From: Tubulanus polymorphus
Lineage: Eukaryota; Nemertea; Palaeonemertea; Tubulaniformes; Tubulanidae
DNA: 64,000 bases
Reading direction: 5' to 3'
Assembly: GCF_964204645.1 (NCBI RefSeq)
Contig: NC_134032.1
Location: 11,898,275-11,962,274 of the forward strand
Position numbers and translations under genes: made by a program
Notes under the pieces: generated by a model
The model's input: the letters and a program-made list of their open reading frames with translations, nothing else
Told to the model about the DNA's origin: nothing
The model's database searches: none
Part shown: positions 12,648 through 22,028 of the stretch, in pieces
How positions within the stretch are numbered: the first letter of the stretch is position 1
Layout of the letters: each line of letters begins with the position of its first letter

Positions 12648-13117
12648 TGTATGGAATTCATACTGTTTTTAGAGTAATATGAACGTACACTGAGAATATT
12701 ACTGTGGCAGTCGATGGATTCCATCTCTGGCAGTCGAGTGTTTGGTAAGAGCTCACGGAGACAAAATTAGTTTTCAAAATTAAATACTGTTTTGAGATGC
12801 TTACTTCTATCTATCTATCGCCTAAGTAAACCGTTCAGTTGTTTTTGAAAAAATATTTCTTTTTCAGAAATCTGCTTTTGGGTAAAATGTATGATGGTGA
12901 GCCAAGTCAAGTCGTCTTGTTATTTGGTTTTGAAAGCATTCAAAAAACCCTATTGTCAATTCACCATGAGCTGCATTAGAACGTCTGGTTGCAGAAAAAA
13001 AAGATTCAATTTCATAGCTCTATATTTCACACACATAAAGCTTTTAGCAGATGAAATAGATAAAATCGCCAAGTTAAGAATTACGGATTAAAGTAACGAT
13101 AGCTTTCAGCAGACTTA

Positions 13118-14071
13118 ATGGCGATCAATCAGTCGATTGCGTTAAGACTATACAGTTTGGTAATTGCGGACGTGAAGTTTATTCATAGGAAGCGATACCC
13201 GACGGCATTCATAGCGGGTACAGGCGCCAATATGGTTCTAGTCGCTCTGTTCGGTTTAGTCGGCAATGCGTTGATCATGATGCTGATGTTGACGCCTAAA
13301 TTCCGTAAACGATACTACGGTAATTTGTTTCTGATTCTCGCCGCATCCGACAGTAGTTTGATATGTATCTATCTATTGATCCATCTCAATGCAGTTTATC
13401 ACCACGTGAACGGAACTATTTTGATTAACATACGTCGCAGCGATTCCGTTTGTAAATTAGTATCACTGATCTATGCAGTTCTGGTGTCATCGGGACCGAA
13501 CCTTCTTAGCCTATTGTCTCTGGAACGAGCCTGCATCGTACGGTTCCCGTTTCAAGGACCTCGATTCTGGAATTCGAACACGGCCAGACTTATTTCTGCG
13601 GTATATGTTTTTGCTATGGTCAGCATTCCTTCATCTGAAGCGAGCGATGTGCTGTACATAAACGGAACCGGATGCGTCCACACAACCGACCAAACCGTAA
13701 ATAAAGCACTTCAAATTGTATGTATTTTATTCATACCGTGTTCGGCGATTATAATCTCCACGACGTTGATAGTTGTAACTTTAATGTTCAATCGTTTGAA
13801 GAAAATCCATTCGTCCGCATCAGTATCTCTAATGGTGGCCACTACGTGCGTACTGTACCTACTGTTAAGTCTGCCGGCCAATATCATTTGGATGAGGTCT
13901 TGGATCGATTCGAACGTCACACAATCGCAGATCGCATTCAAAATAGCCGACACGATTTATAGTTGGAATTGGGCGGTGAATTTCTACATCTATGTACTGA
14001 CGGGTAGAGAAATACGCGAGACGTTATGGCGTTATTTACCTCGCTTCCGAAAAAAATTACAAAAACCTTAA
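13118..14071 (+). CDS. Class A orphan GPCR, tandem copy 1
   Basis: A 317-residue single-exon receptor with seven hydrophobic segments. TM1 (GLVGNALIMMLML) is near residue 45, TM2 (LAASDSS) near 75, TM3 ends in LERACIV near 135 in place of DRY, TM4 is near 160, TM5 near 200, TM6 (LLLSLPANI) near 250 and TM7 ends in NFYIYVLTGREIRETL near 290 in place of NPxxY. A Cys before TM3 (SVCKL) and one in extracellular loop 2 (GTGCVH) can form the usual disulfide. The N-terminus is short and starts MAINQS. Differs from copy 2 at about 14 positions and from copy 3 at about 12 plus a deletion. TTTCAG lies 9 bases before the ATG, so a 5'-UTR intron acceptor is possible. Ligand unknown. Confidence 0.92.
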   Translation: MAINQSIALRLYSLVIADVKFIHRKRYPTAFIAGTGANMVLVALFGLVGNALIMMLMLTPKFRKRYYGNLFLILAASDSSLICIYLLIHLNAVYHHVNGTILINIRRSDSVCKLVSLIYAVLVSSGPNLLSLLSLERACIVRFPFQGPRFWNSNTARLISAVYVFAMVSIPSSEASDVLYINGTGCVHTTDQTVNKALQIVCILFIPCSAIIISTTLIVVTLMFNRLKKIHSSASVSLMVATTCVLYLLLSLPANIIWMRSWIDSNVTQSQIAFKIADTIYSWNWAVNFYIYVLTGREIRETLWRYLPRFRKKLQKP

Positions 14072-14540
14072 AGGCCGACGAGCACTGTAAAAGACCAATC
14101 AATGTCAAAGATGGCAGTGTCCATGAAGCCATGGTACAGTAAAGAGCTTCAAGGCCGTCGGAAGGAGATGGGCCGTGGTGTCCAGGGCCAACCAACTTTT
14201 TGGGGTGCCAAAGTTTTTTTTCATCGAAACCATGACCTTTTGCTCTTCCGACGGGCCTGAGCTCCAATGGCTGGAACTGGTTGGTTTTTCCCCTATTTTC
14301 CCCCAGTCAATTCGGATCCTTCTTCTTGTCAGACACATTTAGTGTTTATACGTAATACATTCATTTCTGCATTCGGAAATATGTTTAGGCTCACGCCTAT
14401 GAGATTATGAGCTATTTAGTAGGTATTTTCGTCAGAAGTTTAATCTTTGAATGGCATGAAGGGAGGAATTTGAATCAGACTAGTTTAGCTTGCATAGCAC
14501 AATGAACAGTTACGGTAGCGTCATGTACCATTTAGTGCGT

Positions 14541-14654
14541 GCTGGAGCCAGTTCCACAGTGTTGTGACTAGATTAACTGTGGGTTAGAATTAGTTCATTT
14601 TCAATGTTTTAACTCTGAGTCAAATCTTAACTCAGAACTGTGGAACCGGGCCCT
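14541..14654. repeat. Short palindromic element, in unit 1
   Basis: The ends GGAGCCAGTTCCACAG and CTGTGGAACCGGGCCC are inverted. The middle contains a second inverted pair (TTAACTGTGGGTTAGAA / TCTTAACTCAGAA). Duplicated with the GPCR unit. Confidence 0.65.
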
Positions 14655-14889
14655 GATGACTAAATCATTATTCATTATTCTCTCTAAATCAGATTTGGCA
14701 AACAATGGACTTAAATCATTATGAAAAAAACACTGTGGTGATGATGGCTAAACAATCATCCTTTACATTCTCTAAATAGAAATATCTATATGGAAATAGA
14801 ATAGTGATAAAACGATGGTGGTGGAGCGACAATCAATCCTTCATAGGCTGAAACATGGGTACAATTATCATACAAAAACCAATGCAATT

Positions 14890-14960
14890 TTCGAATTCAT
14901 AAAATTGACGATTTCGGTGTGTGCGAATATGACGTTGTTGATCAAGAATGTCTTTATGTC
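14890..14960 (+). pseudogene. Relic resembling first exon of CUB receptor, unit 1
   Basis: The stretch ATTCATAAAATTGACGAT..TCGGTGTGTGCGAAT followed by ATGACGTTGTTGATC aligns with the sequence around the start codon of the CUB receptor (22029). The short reading frame (M-T-L-L-I-K-N-V-F) parallels M-E-S-L-M-K-S-L-F of that signal peptide. After about nine codons similarity ends and no splice donor follows. Read as a decayed duplicate. Confidence 0.5.
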
Positions 14961-14984
14961 TCAACAAAACCTTATGTTAATTAT

Positions 14985-15258
14985 TCTTAGCCGCCTGGAT
15001 GCTGCACTGGGGTATCCCAGGTTCGAATCCAGTATAGTGTTCCCGATTCAGAGCGGTCTGTACTATGCTGTACAAGGGAGTCACAAGTTCGAACCTGACT
15101 TTTTTTAGTGATTCTGAATGGTTAGGATGATGCAAAAGAGATGTCCTGAAGTTTAGATTCATTTCCACTCCGTTCCTGAGGGTTAAGTTCCCAGTTTAGA
15201 TTCCCACCGGAGGGGACCATTCACACCGATGTATTAGAATTGCTATCGAGATCAACAT
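14985..15258. repeat. SINE-like fragments with B-box motif, unit 1
   Basis: GCCTGGATGCTGCACTGGGG followed by CCCAGGTTCGAATCC and then a related unit ending CACAAGTTCGAACC. Same family as 11760-12240. No intact tRNA fold. Confidence 0.45.
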
Positions 15259-15762
15259 AAAAGGTCTATTGTGATTTTAGTTCACTAAAAATCCGATAGA
15301 TGGCGACTATAAATTGAAAACCCCTTTAGACACCAATCAGAATCTTCAAAACCCCCGAAATTAAAATAAACATTGTCTAACATACTTTTATGAATTCAAA
15401 AACATTTCAAATTACTTGTAATTTAGTTAATTAAGCAACGTAATTATTTGTCTAACGTTATTGACCTTATCTAGAAACGACTGTATACTTTGAATTAAGA
15501 ATTCAGCCAGAGACTCGTTTACTTGTATCAGGGAAAACAGTCGTTTCTTTATAAGTTCAATAACTTTAGACAAATAATTACGTTGTCAAATTAATTGTTT
15601 TACGAGTAATTTGAATATGTTTTGAATTCATAAACATATCTAAAACACTGCATATTGTCATTTCGGGAGGTTTTTGTAATTTTCTCTGGGGTCTAAAGGG
15701 CGTTTCGATGCTTTACCCCCTCTGTTGGATTTTCACTGAACTAAAATCACAATAGATCTTTT
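15259..15762. mobile_element. Fold-back MITE, full copy
   Basis: About 504 bp that folds on itself along most of its length. The outer arms are AAAAGGTCTATTGTGATTTT and its inverse at 15740-15762. Inner matches include CGTAATTATTTGTCTAACGT against ACTTTAGACAAATAATTACG. No ORF. Confidence 0.85.
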
Positions 15763-16385
15763 GTAAAGAATTCATATAGATTTCCATAGAGTAATAAGAT
15801 ATAAGATACTATTGTGGCAGTCGAAGGATTCCTTCTCTAGCAGTTTATTCCCGGGATATTTTCTTTTTTTCTTACGAAACCTCAATCGAATTTCACCATA
15901 ATGGTTCGTTCAGAGGCCAGTCTCGATTACATTATTTGATCTCATTTTTTTGGCCAAAGCGAACTCTGTGGCCAGTGGTTTCAGCTGAGTGTCTTGTAAG
16001 AGTTCAAGGAGATAAGATTAGTTCTCGAAATTAAATGCTGTTGTGAGATGCTTTTTCTATCTATCTATCTATCGTATTATAATAAAGTAATAAACCTTTC
16101 AGTGGTTTTTGAAAAAATATTTCTTTCTTAAATCTGCTTTTGAGTAAAATATATGATGATGAGCCAAGTCGTCTTGCTATTTGGTTTTCAAAGCATTCAA
16201 AACCCTATTGTCATTTTAACATGTGCTGCATAGAGCGTCTGGTTGCAGAAAAAAGATTAAATTGAAATTCCAAAGCTCTATATTCCACATACATAGATAA
16301 AGCTTTTAGCATTGGAAGAAATAAATAAATTCGCTGCTAAGTTAAGAATTACGGATTAAAGTAACGATTGCTTTCAGCAGACTTA

Positions 16386-17333
16386 ATGGCGATCAATCAG
16401 TCGATGGCGTTAAGACTATACAGTCTGGTAATTGCGGACGTGAAGTTTATTCATAGGAAGCGATATCCGACGGCATTCATAGTGGGTACAGGCGCCAATA
16501 TGGTTCTGGTCGCTCTGTTCGGTTTAGTCGGCAATGCGTTGATCATGATGCTGATGTTGACGCCTAAATTCCGTAAACGATACTACGGTAATTTGTTTAT
16601 GATTCTCGCCGCATCAGACAGTAGTTTGATATGTATCTATTTATTGATCCATCTCAATGCAGTTTATCACCACGTGAACGGAACTATTTTGATTAACATA
16701 CGTCGCAGCGATTCCGTTTGTAAACTAGTATCATTGATCTATGCAGTTCTGACGTCATCGGGACCGAACCTTCTTAGTCTATTGTCTCTGGAACGAGCCT
16801 GCATCGTACGGTTCCCGTTCCAAGGACCTCGATTCTGGAATTCAAATACAGCCAGACTTACTTCTGCGGTATACGTTTTCGCAATGGTCAGCATTCATTC
16901 ATCTGACGCGAGCGATGTGCTGTACATAAACGGAACCGGATGCGTCCACACAACCGACCAAACCGTAAATAAAGCACTTCAAATTGTTTGTATTTTATTC
17001 ATACCGTGTTCGGCGATTATAATCTCCACGACGCTGATAGTTGTAACTTTAATGTTCAATCGTTTGGAGAAAATCCATTCGTCTTCATCAGTATCAATGA
17101 TGGTGGTCACTACGTGCGTACTGTACCTACTGTTAAGTCTCCCGGCCAATATCATTTGGATGAGGTCTTGGATCGATCCAAACGTTTCTCAATCGCAGAT
17201 CGCATTCAAAATAGCCGACACGATTTATAGTTGGAATTGGGCGGTGAATTTCTACATCTATGTACTGACGGGTAGAGAAATACGCGAGACGTTACGGCGT
17301 TATTTACCTCGCTTCCGAAAAAAATTACAATAA
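16386..17333 (+). CDS. Class A orphan GPCR, tandem copy 2
   Basis: A 315-residue single-exon receptor colinear with copy 1 (13118), about 95% identical by eye. Same signatures: GLVGNALIM in TM1, LERACIV after TM3, NFYIYVLTGREIRETL after TM7. Substitutions are scattered, for example Val to Thr in TM3 (AVLTSS), Pro to His in TM4 (SIHSS) and Lys to Glu in intracellular loop 3 (RLEKI). It ends KKLQ, two residues shorter than copy 1. The start chosen is ATG at 16386, which aligns with both other copies; upstream in-frame codons are not conserved. The reading frame is intact, so the copy is probably functional. Downstream sequence to about 18.4 kb repeats that after copy 1. Confidence 0.92.
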   Translation: MAINQSMALRLYSLVIADVKFIHRKRYPTAFIVGTGANMVLVALFGLVGNALIMMLMLTPKFRKRYYGNLFMILAASDSSLICIYLLIHLNAVYHHVNGTILINIRRSDSVCKLVSLIYAVLTSSGPNLLSLLSLERACIVRFPFQGPRFWNSNTARLTSAVYVFAMVSIHSSDASDVLYINGTGCVHTTDQTVNKALQIVCILFIPCSAIIISTTLIVVTLMFNRLEKIHSSSSVSMMVVTTCVLYLLLSLPANIIWMRSWIDPNVSQSQIAFKIADTIYSWNWAVNFYIYVLTGREIRETLRRYLPRFRKKLQ

Positions 17334-17867
17334 CCTTAAAGGCCGACGAGCACTGTAAAAGACCAATCAATGTCAAAGATGGCAGTGACCATGAAGCCAT
17401 GGTACAGTAAAGAGCTTCAAGGCCGTCAGAAGGAGATGGGCCGTGGTGTCCAGGGCCAACCAACTTTTTGGGGTGCCAAAGTTGTTTTTCATCGAAACCA
17501 CGAAAAACCTTCCCAGAACCCCTTCATGTTTTAGATTTTGGGTCGGCCCATGACCTTTTGCTCTTCCTACGGGCCTGAGCTCCAATGGCTGGAACTGGTT
17601 GGTTTTTCCCCTATTTCCCCCAGTCGATTCGGATCCTTCTTGTTGTTAGACACATTTAGTGTTTATACGTAATACATTCATTTCTGCATTCGGAAATATG
17701 TTTAGGCTCACGCCTATGAGATTATGAGCTATTTAGTAGGTATTTTCGTCAGAAGTTTAATCTTTGAATGGCATGAAGGGAGGAATTTGAATCAGACTAG
17801 TTTAGCTTGCATAGCACAATGAACAGTTACGGTAGCGTCATGTACCATTTAGTGCGTGCTGGAGCCA

Positions 17868-17971
17868 GTTCCACAGTGTTGTGACTAGATTAACTGTGGG
17901 TTAGAATTAGTTCATTTTCAATGTTTTAACTCTGAGTCAAATCTTAACTCAGAACTGTGGAACCGGGCCCT
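17868..17971. repeat. Short palindromic element, in unit 2
   Basis: Duplicate of 14541-14654, essentially unchanged. Confidence 0.65.
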
Positions 17972-18209
17972 GATGACTAAATCATTATTCATTATTCTCT
18001 CTAAATCAGATTTGGCAAACAATGGACTTAAATCATTATGAAAAAAACACTGTGGTGATGATGGCTAAACAATCATCCTTTACATTCTCTAAATAGAAAT
18101 ATCTATATGGAAATAGAATAGTGATAAAATGATGGTGGTGGAGCGACGATCAATCCTTCATAGGCTGAAACAAGGAAATACAATTATCATACAAAAACCA
18201 ATGCAATTT

Positions 18210-18280
18210 TCGAATTCATAAAATTGACGATTTCGGTGTGTGCGAATATGACGTTGTTGATCAAGAATGTCTTTATGTCT
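18210..18280 (+). pseudogene. Relic resembling first exon of CUB receptor, unit 2
   Basis: Same sequence as 14890-14960 around ATG 18248, carried in the second tandem unit. No splice donor and no downstream CUB exon before the next GPCR. Confidence 0.5.
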
Positions 18281-18299
18281 CAACAAAACCTTATGTTAA

Positions 18300-18540
18300 T
18301 TATTCTTAGCCGCCTGGATGCTGCACTGGGGTATCCCAGGTTCGAACCCAGTATAGTGTTCCCGATTCAGAGCGGTCTGTACTATGCTGTACAAGGGAGT
18401 CACAGGTTCGAACCTGACTTTTTTTAGTGATTCTGAATGGTTAGGATGATGCAAAAGAGATGTCCTGAAGTTTAGATTCATTTCCACTCCGTTCCTGAGG
18501 GTTAAGTTCCCAGTTTAGATTCCCACCGGAGGGGCCCGAT
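18300..18540. repeat. SINE-like fragments with B-box motif, unit 2
   Basis: Duplicate of 14985-15258 with a small deletion near 18535. Confidence 0.45.
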
Positions 18541-18568
18541 GTATTAGAATTGCTATCGAGATCAACAT

Positions 18569-19072
18569 AAAAGGTCTATTGTGATTTTAGTTCACTAAAA
18601 ATCCGATAGATGGCGACTATCAATTGAAAACCCCTTTAGACACCAGTCAGAATCTTCAAAACCCCCGAAATTAAAATAAACATTGTCTAACATATTTTTA
18701 TGAATTCAAAAACATTTCAAATTACTTGTAATTTAGTTAATTAAGCAACGTAATTATTTGTCTAACGTTATTGACCTTATCTAGAAACGACTGTATACTT
18801 TGAATTAAGAATTCAGCCAGAGACTCGTTTACTTGTATCAGGGAAAACAGTCGTTTCTTTATAAGTTCAATAACTTTAGACAAATAATTACGTTGTCAAA
18901 TTAATTGTTTTACGAGTAATTTGAATATGTTTTGAATTCATAAACATATCTAAAACACTGCATATTGTCATTTCGGGAGGTTTTTGTAATTTTCTCTGGG
19001 GTCTAAAGGGCGTTTCGATGCTTTACCCCCTCTGTTGGATTTTCACTGAACTAAAATCACAATAGATCTTTT
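18569..19072. mobile_element. Fold-back MITE, full copy
   Basis: Near-identical to 15259-15762, carried in the tandem duplication. Arms AAAAGGTCTATTGTGATTTT and its inverse. Confidence 0.85.
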
Positions 19073-19545
19073 GTAAAGAATTCATATAGATATCCATAGA
19101 GTCATATTATACTACTGTGGCAGTCGAAGGATTACTTCTCTAGCAGCTGAGTGTTTGATAAGAGTTCACGGAGATAAAATTAGTTCTCGAAATTAAATGC
19201 TGTTTTAGATGCTTTTTTTCTATCTGTCTATCGCCTTATGATAAAGTAATAAACCTTTCAGTGGTTTTTGAAAAAAATATGTCTTTCTTAAATCTGCTTT
19301 TGAGTAAAATGTATGATAGTGAGCCAAGTCGTCTTGTTATTTGGTTTTCAAAGCATTCAAAACCCTATTGTCATTTTAACATGTGCTGCATAGAGCGTCT
19401 GGTTGCAGAAAAAAGATTAAATTGAAATTCCAAAGCTCTATATTCCACATACATAGATAAAGCTTTTAGCAATGGAAGAAATAGATACAGCCGCTGCTAA
19501 GTTAAGAATTACGGATTAAAGTAACGATAGCTATCAGCAGACTTA

Positions 19546-20478
19546 ATGGCGATCAATCAGTCGATTGCGTTAAGACTATACAGTCTGGTAATTGCGGACG
19601 TGAAGTTTATTCATAGGAAGCGATACCCGACGGCATTCATAGCGGGTACAGGCGCCAATATGGTTCTGGTCGCTCTGTTCGGTTTGGTCGGCAATACGTT
19701 GATCATGATGCTGATGTTGACGCCTAAATTCCGTAAACGATACTACGGTAATTTGTTTCTGATTCTCGCCGCATCCGACAGTAGTTTGATATGTATCTAT
19801 TTATTAATCCATCTCAATGCAGTTTATCACCACGTGAACGGAACTATTTTGATTGACATACACCGCAGCGATTCCGTTTGTAAATTAGTATCACTGATCT
19901 ATGCAGTTCTGACGTCATCGGGACCGAACTTTCTTAGTCTTTTGTCTCTGGAACGAGCCTGCATCGTACGGTTCCCGTTCCAAGGACCTCGATTCTGGAA
20001 TTCGAACACGGCCAAATTTATTTCTGCGGTATACGTTTTCGCAATGGTCAGCATTCCTTCATCTGACGCGAGCGATGTGCTGTACATAAACGGAACCGGA
20101 TGCGTCCACACAACCGACCAAACCGTAAATAAAGCACTTCAAATTGTATGTATTTTATTCATACCGTGTTCGGCGATTATAATCTCCACGACGTTGATAG
20201 TTGTAACTTTAATGTTCAATCGTTTGAAGAAAATCCATTCGTCCGCATCAGTATCTCTAATGGTGGCCACTACGTGCGTACTGTACCTACTGTTAAGTCT
20301 GCCGGCCAATATCATTTGGATGAGGTCTTGGATCGATCCGAACGTCTCACAATCGCAGATCGCATTCAAAATAGCCGACACGATTTATGTTTGGAATTGG
20401 GCGGTGAATTTCTACATCTATGTACTGACGGGTAGAGAAATACGCGAGACGTTACGGCGTTATTTACAAAAACCTTAA
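19546..20478 (+). CDS. Class A orphan GPCR, tandem copy 3
   Basis: A 310-residue single-exon receptor, about 96% identical to copy 1 with an in-frame loss of seven codons at the C-terminus: RRYL is followed directly by QKP, whereas copies 1 and 2 carry PRFRKKL in between. Other differences include Ala to Thr in TM1 (GNTLIM), Asn to Asp in extracellular loop 1 (LIDIHRSD), Leu to Phe in TM3 (PNFLSL) and Ser to Val in TM7 (IYVWNW). LERACIV and NFYIYVLTGREIRETL are retained. The lost basic tail segment could alter G-protein or arrestin contact (inference). This is the last receptor of the array; the CUB receptor starts 1.55 kb downstream on the same strand. Confidence 0.92.
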   Translation: MAINQSIALRLYSLVIADVKFIHRKRYPTAFIAGTGANMVLVALFGLVGNTLIMMLMLTPKFRKRYYGNLFLILAASDSSLICIYLLIHLNAVYHHVNGTILIDIHRSDSVCKLVSLIYAVLTSSGPNFLSLLSLERACIVRFPFQGPRFWNSNTAKFISAVYVFAMVSIPSSDASDVLYINGTGCVHTTDQTVNKALQIVCILFIPCSAIIISTTLIVVTLMFNRLKKIHSSASVSLMVATTCVLYLLLSLPANIIWMRSWIDPNVSQSQIAFKIADTIYVWNWAVNFYIYVLTGREIRETLRRYLQKP

Positions 20479-20999
20479 AGGCCGACGAGCACTGATGTAG
20501 AAAGCCCAATCAATGTCAAAGATGGCAGTGTCCATGAAGCCACGGTACAGTAAAGAGCTTCAAGGCCGTCGGAAGGAGATGGGCCGTGGTGTCCAGGGCC
20601 AACCAACTTTTTGGGGTGCCAAAGTTGTTTTTCATCGAAACCACGAAAAACCTTCCCAGAACCCCTTCATGTTTTAGATTTTGGGTCGGCCCATGACCTT
20701 TTGCTCTTCCGACGGGCCTGAGCTCCAATGGCTGGAACTGGTTGGTTTTTCCCCTATTTTCCCCCAGTCGATTCGGATCCTGCTTTTTCTCAGACACATA
20801 TAGTGTTTATACGTAATACATTCATTTCTACAATCGGAAATATGTTTAGGCTCACACCTCTGAGATTATGAGCTATTTAGTAGATATTTTCGTCAGAAGT
20901 TGAATCTTTGAATGGCATGAGGGAGGAGTTTGAATCAGACTAGTTTTGCTTGCATAGCACAATGAACAGTTACCGGTAGTGTCATGTACCATTTGGTGA

Positions 21000-21114
21000 G
21001 TGCTGGATCCAGTTCCACAGTTGTGACTAGAGTTAACTATGAGTTAGAATTAGTTCATTTTCAATGTTTTAACTCTGAGTCAAATCTTAACTCAGAACTG
21101 TGGAACCGGGCCCT
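21000..21114. repeat. Short palindromic element, in unit 3
   Basis: Diverged duplicate of 14541-14654. The ends GGATCCAGTTCCACAG and CTGTGGAACCGGGCCC are inverted. Confidence 0.65.
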
Positions 21115-21339
21115 GATGACTAAATCATTATTCATTATTCTCTCTAAATCAGATCTGGCAAACAATGAGCTTAAATTATTATGAAAAACACGATGTGATG
21201 ATAGCGAAACAATCATCCTTTACATTCTCTAAATAGAAATATCTATATGGAAATAGAATAGTGATAAAATGATGGTGGCGGAGCGACAATCGATCCTTTA
21301 TAGGCTGAAACGAGGAAATAAAATTGTCATACAAAAACC

Positions 21340-21405
21340 AATGAAATTTTCGAATTCATAAAATTGACGATATCGGTCTGTGTGAATATGGCGTTGTTGA
21401 TCAAT
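21340..21405 (+). pseudogene. Relic resembling first exon of CUB receptor, unit 3
   Basis: ATCGGTCTGTGTGAAT then ATGGCGTTGTTGATCAA at 21388. This copy is closer than units 1 and 2 to the intact exon at 22029 (ATCGGTCTGTGTAAAT then ATGGAGTCGTTGATGAA). It is cut after about six codons by an A-rich tract (21405-21470). Confidence 0.55.
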
Positions 21406-22028
21406 AAAAACAAAAAATAAAAAGACAAAACAAAACAACAGCAAAACAACAACAAAAACCATTTAAAACCTGATCTATACATATTTTCTATGTAATGATT
21501 TGTATAAAATCTCCACCCGATGGTGGTGCTGCTGAAGCGGCTTCAAAATTTATACTTAGGAAATAAACTACCAATTCAGCAAAATGATAAACGAAAGATA
21601 AAAAGTTTGTTTGTTTATATCAGCCCGAATGCGGGCCATTGCTCAAAACAAGGAAGACTAAAGCTGCGATATAACCAGGTATATATATATATTCAGGATA
21701 TTAACTATTGTCAGTTTGTAATTAGTTGTATCCGCCTTGATGTCGCCCATAGACTTCTGACGTGGGTAGAGAGGCAATGACGAGAGGGAAAAAAGGAAAT
21801 GAAATTACCACCAAAAACCCGGATTTCGTTATTGCATATTGTTTAGAATATTCATTTATCAGTTTTATTTATAAGTTTAGTTTGTCAGAGAGCATCCTGG
21901 TGGGGAGACAGGTGATCTCATCATGAAGCAAGTTCAGATTTAAACAAGGAAGTGAAATTATTATAAAAAAATCAAACCAACGCAGTTTACTAATATTCAT
22001 AATATTGATTCTATCGGTCTGTGTAAAT
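21405..22028. other. A-rich tract and upstream region of CUB receptor
   Basis: An A/C-rich run at 21405-21470 is followed by about 550 bp without a recognised exon and a (TA)n stretch near 21680. It must hold the CUB-gene promoter; no TATA box could be assigned. Confidence 0.4.

Noticed and set aside
13473-20797. Secondary ORFs repeated in each GPCR unit (both strands)
   Set aside because: They are conserved only because the unit is duplicated; they overlap the receptor frame or its 3' flank.
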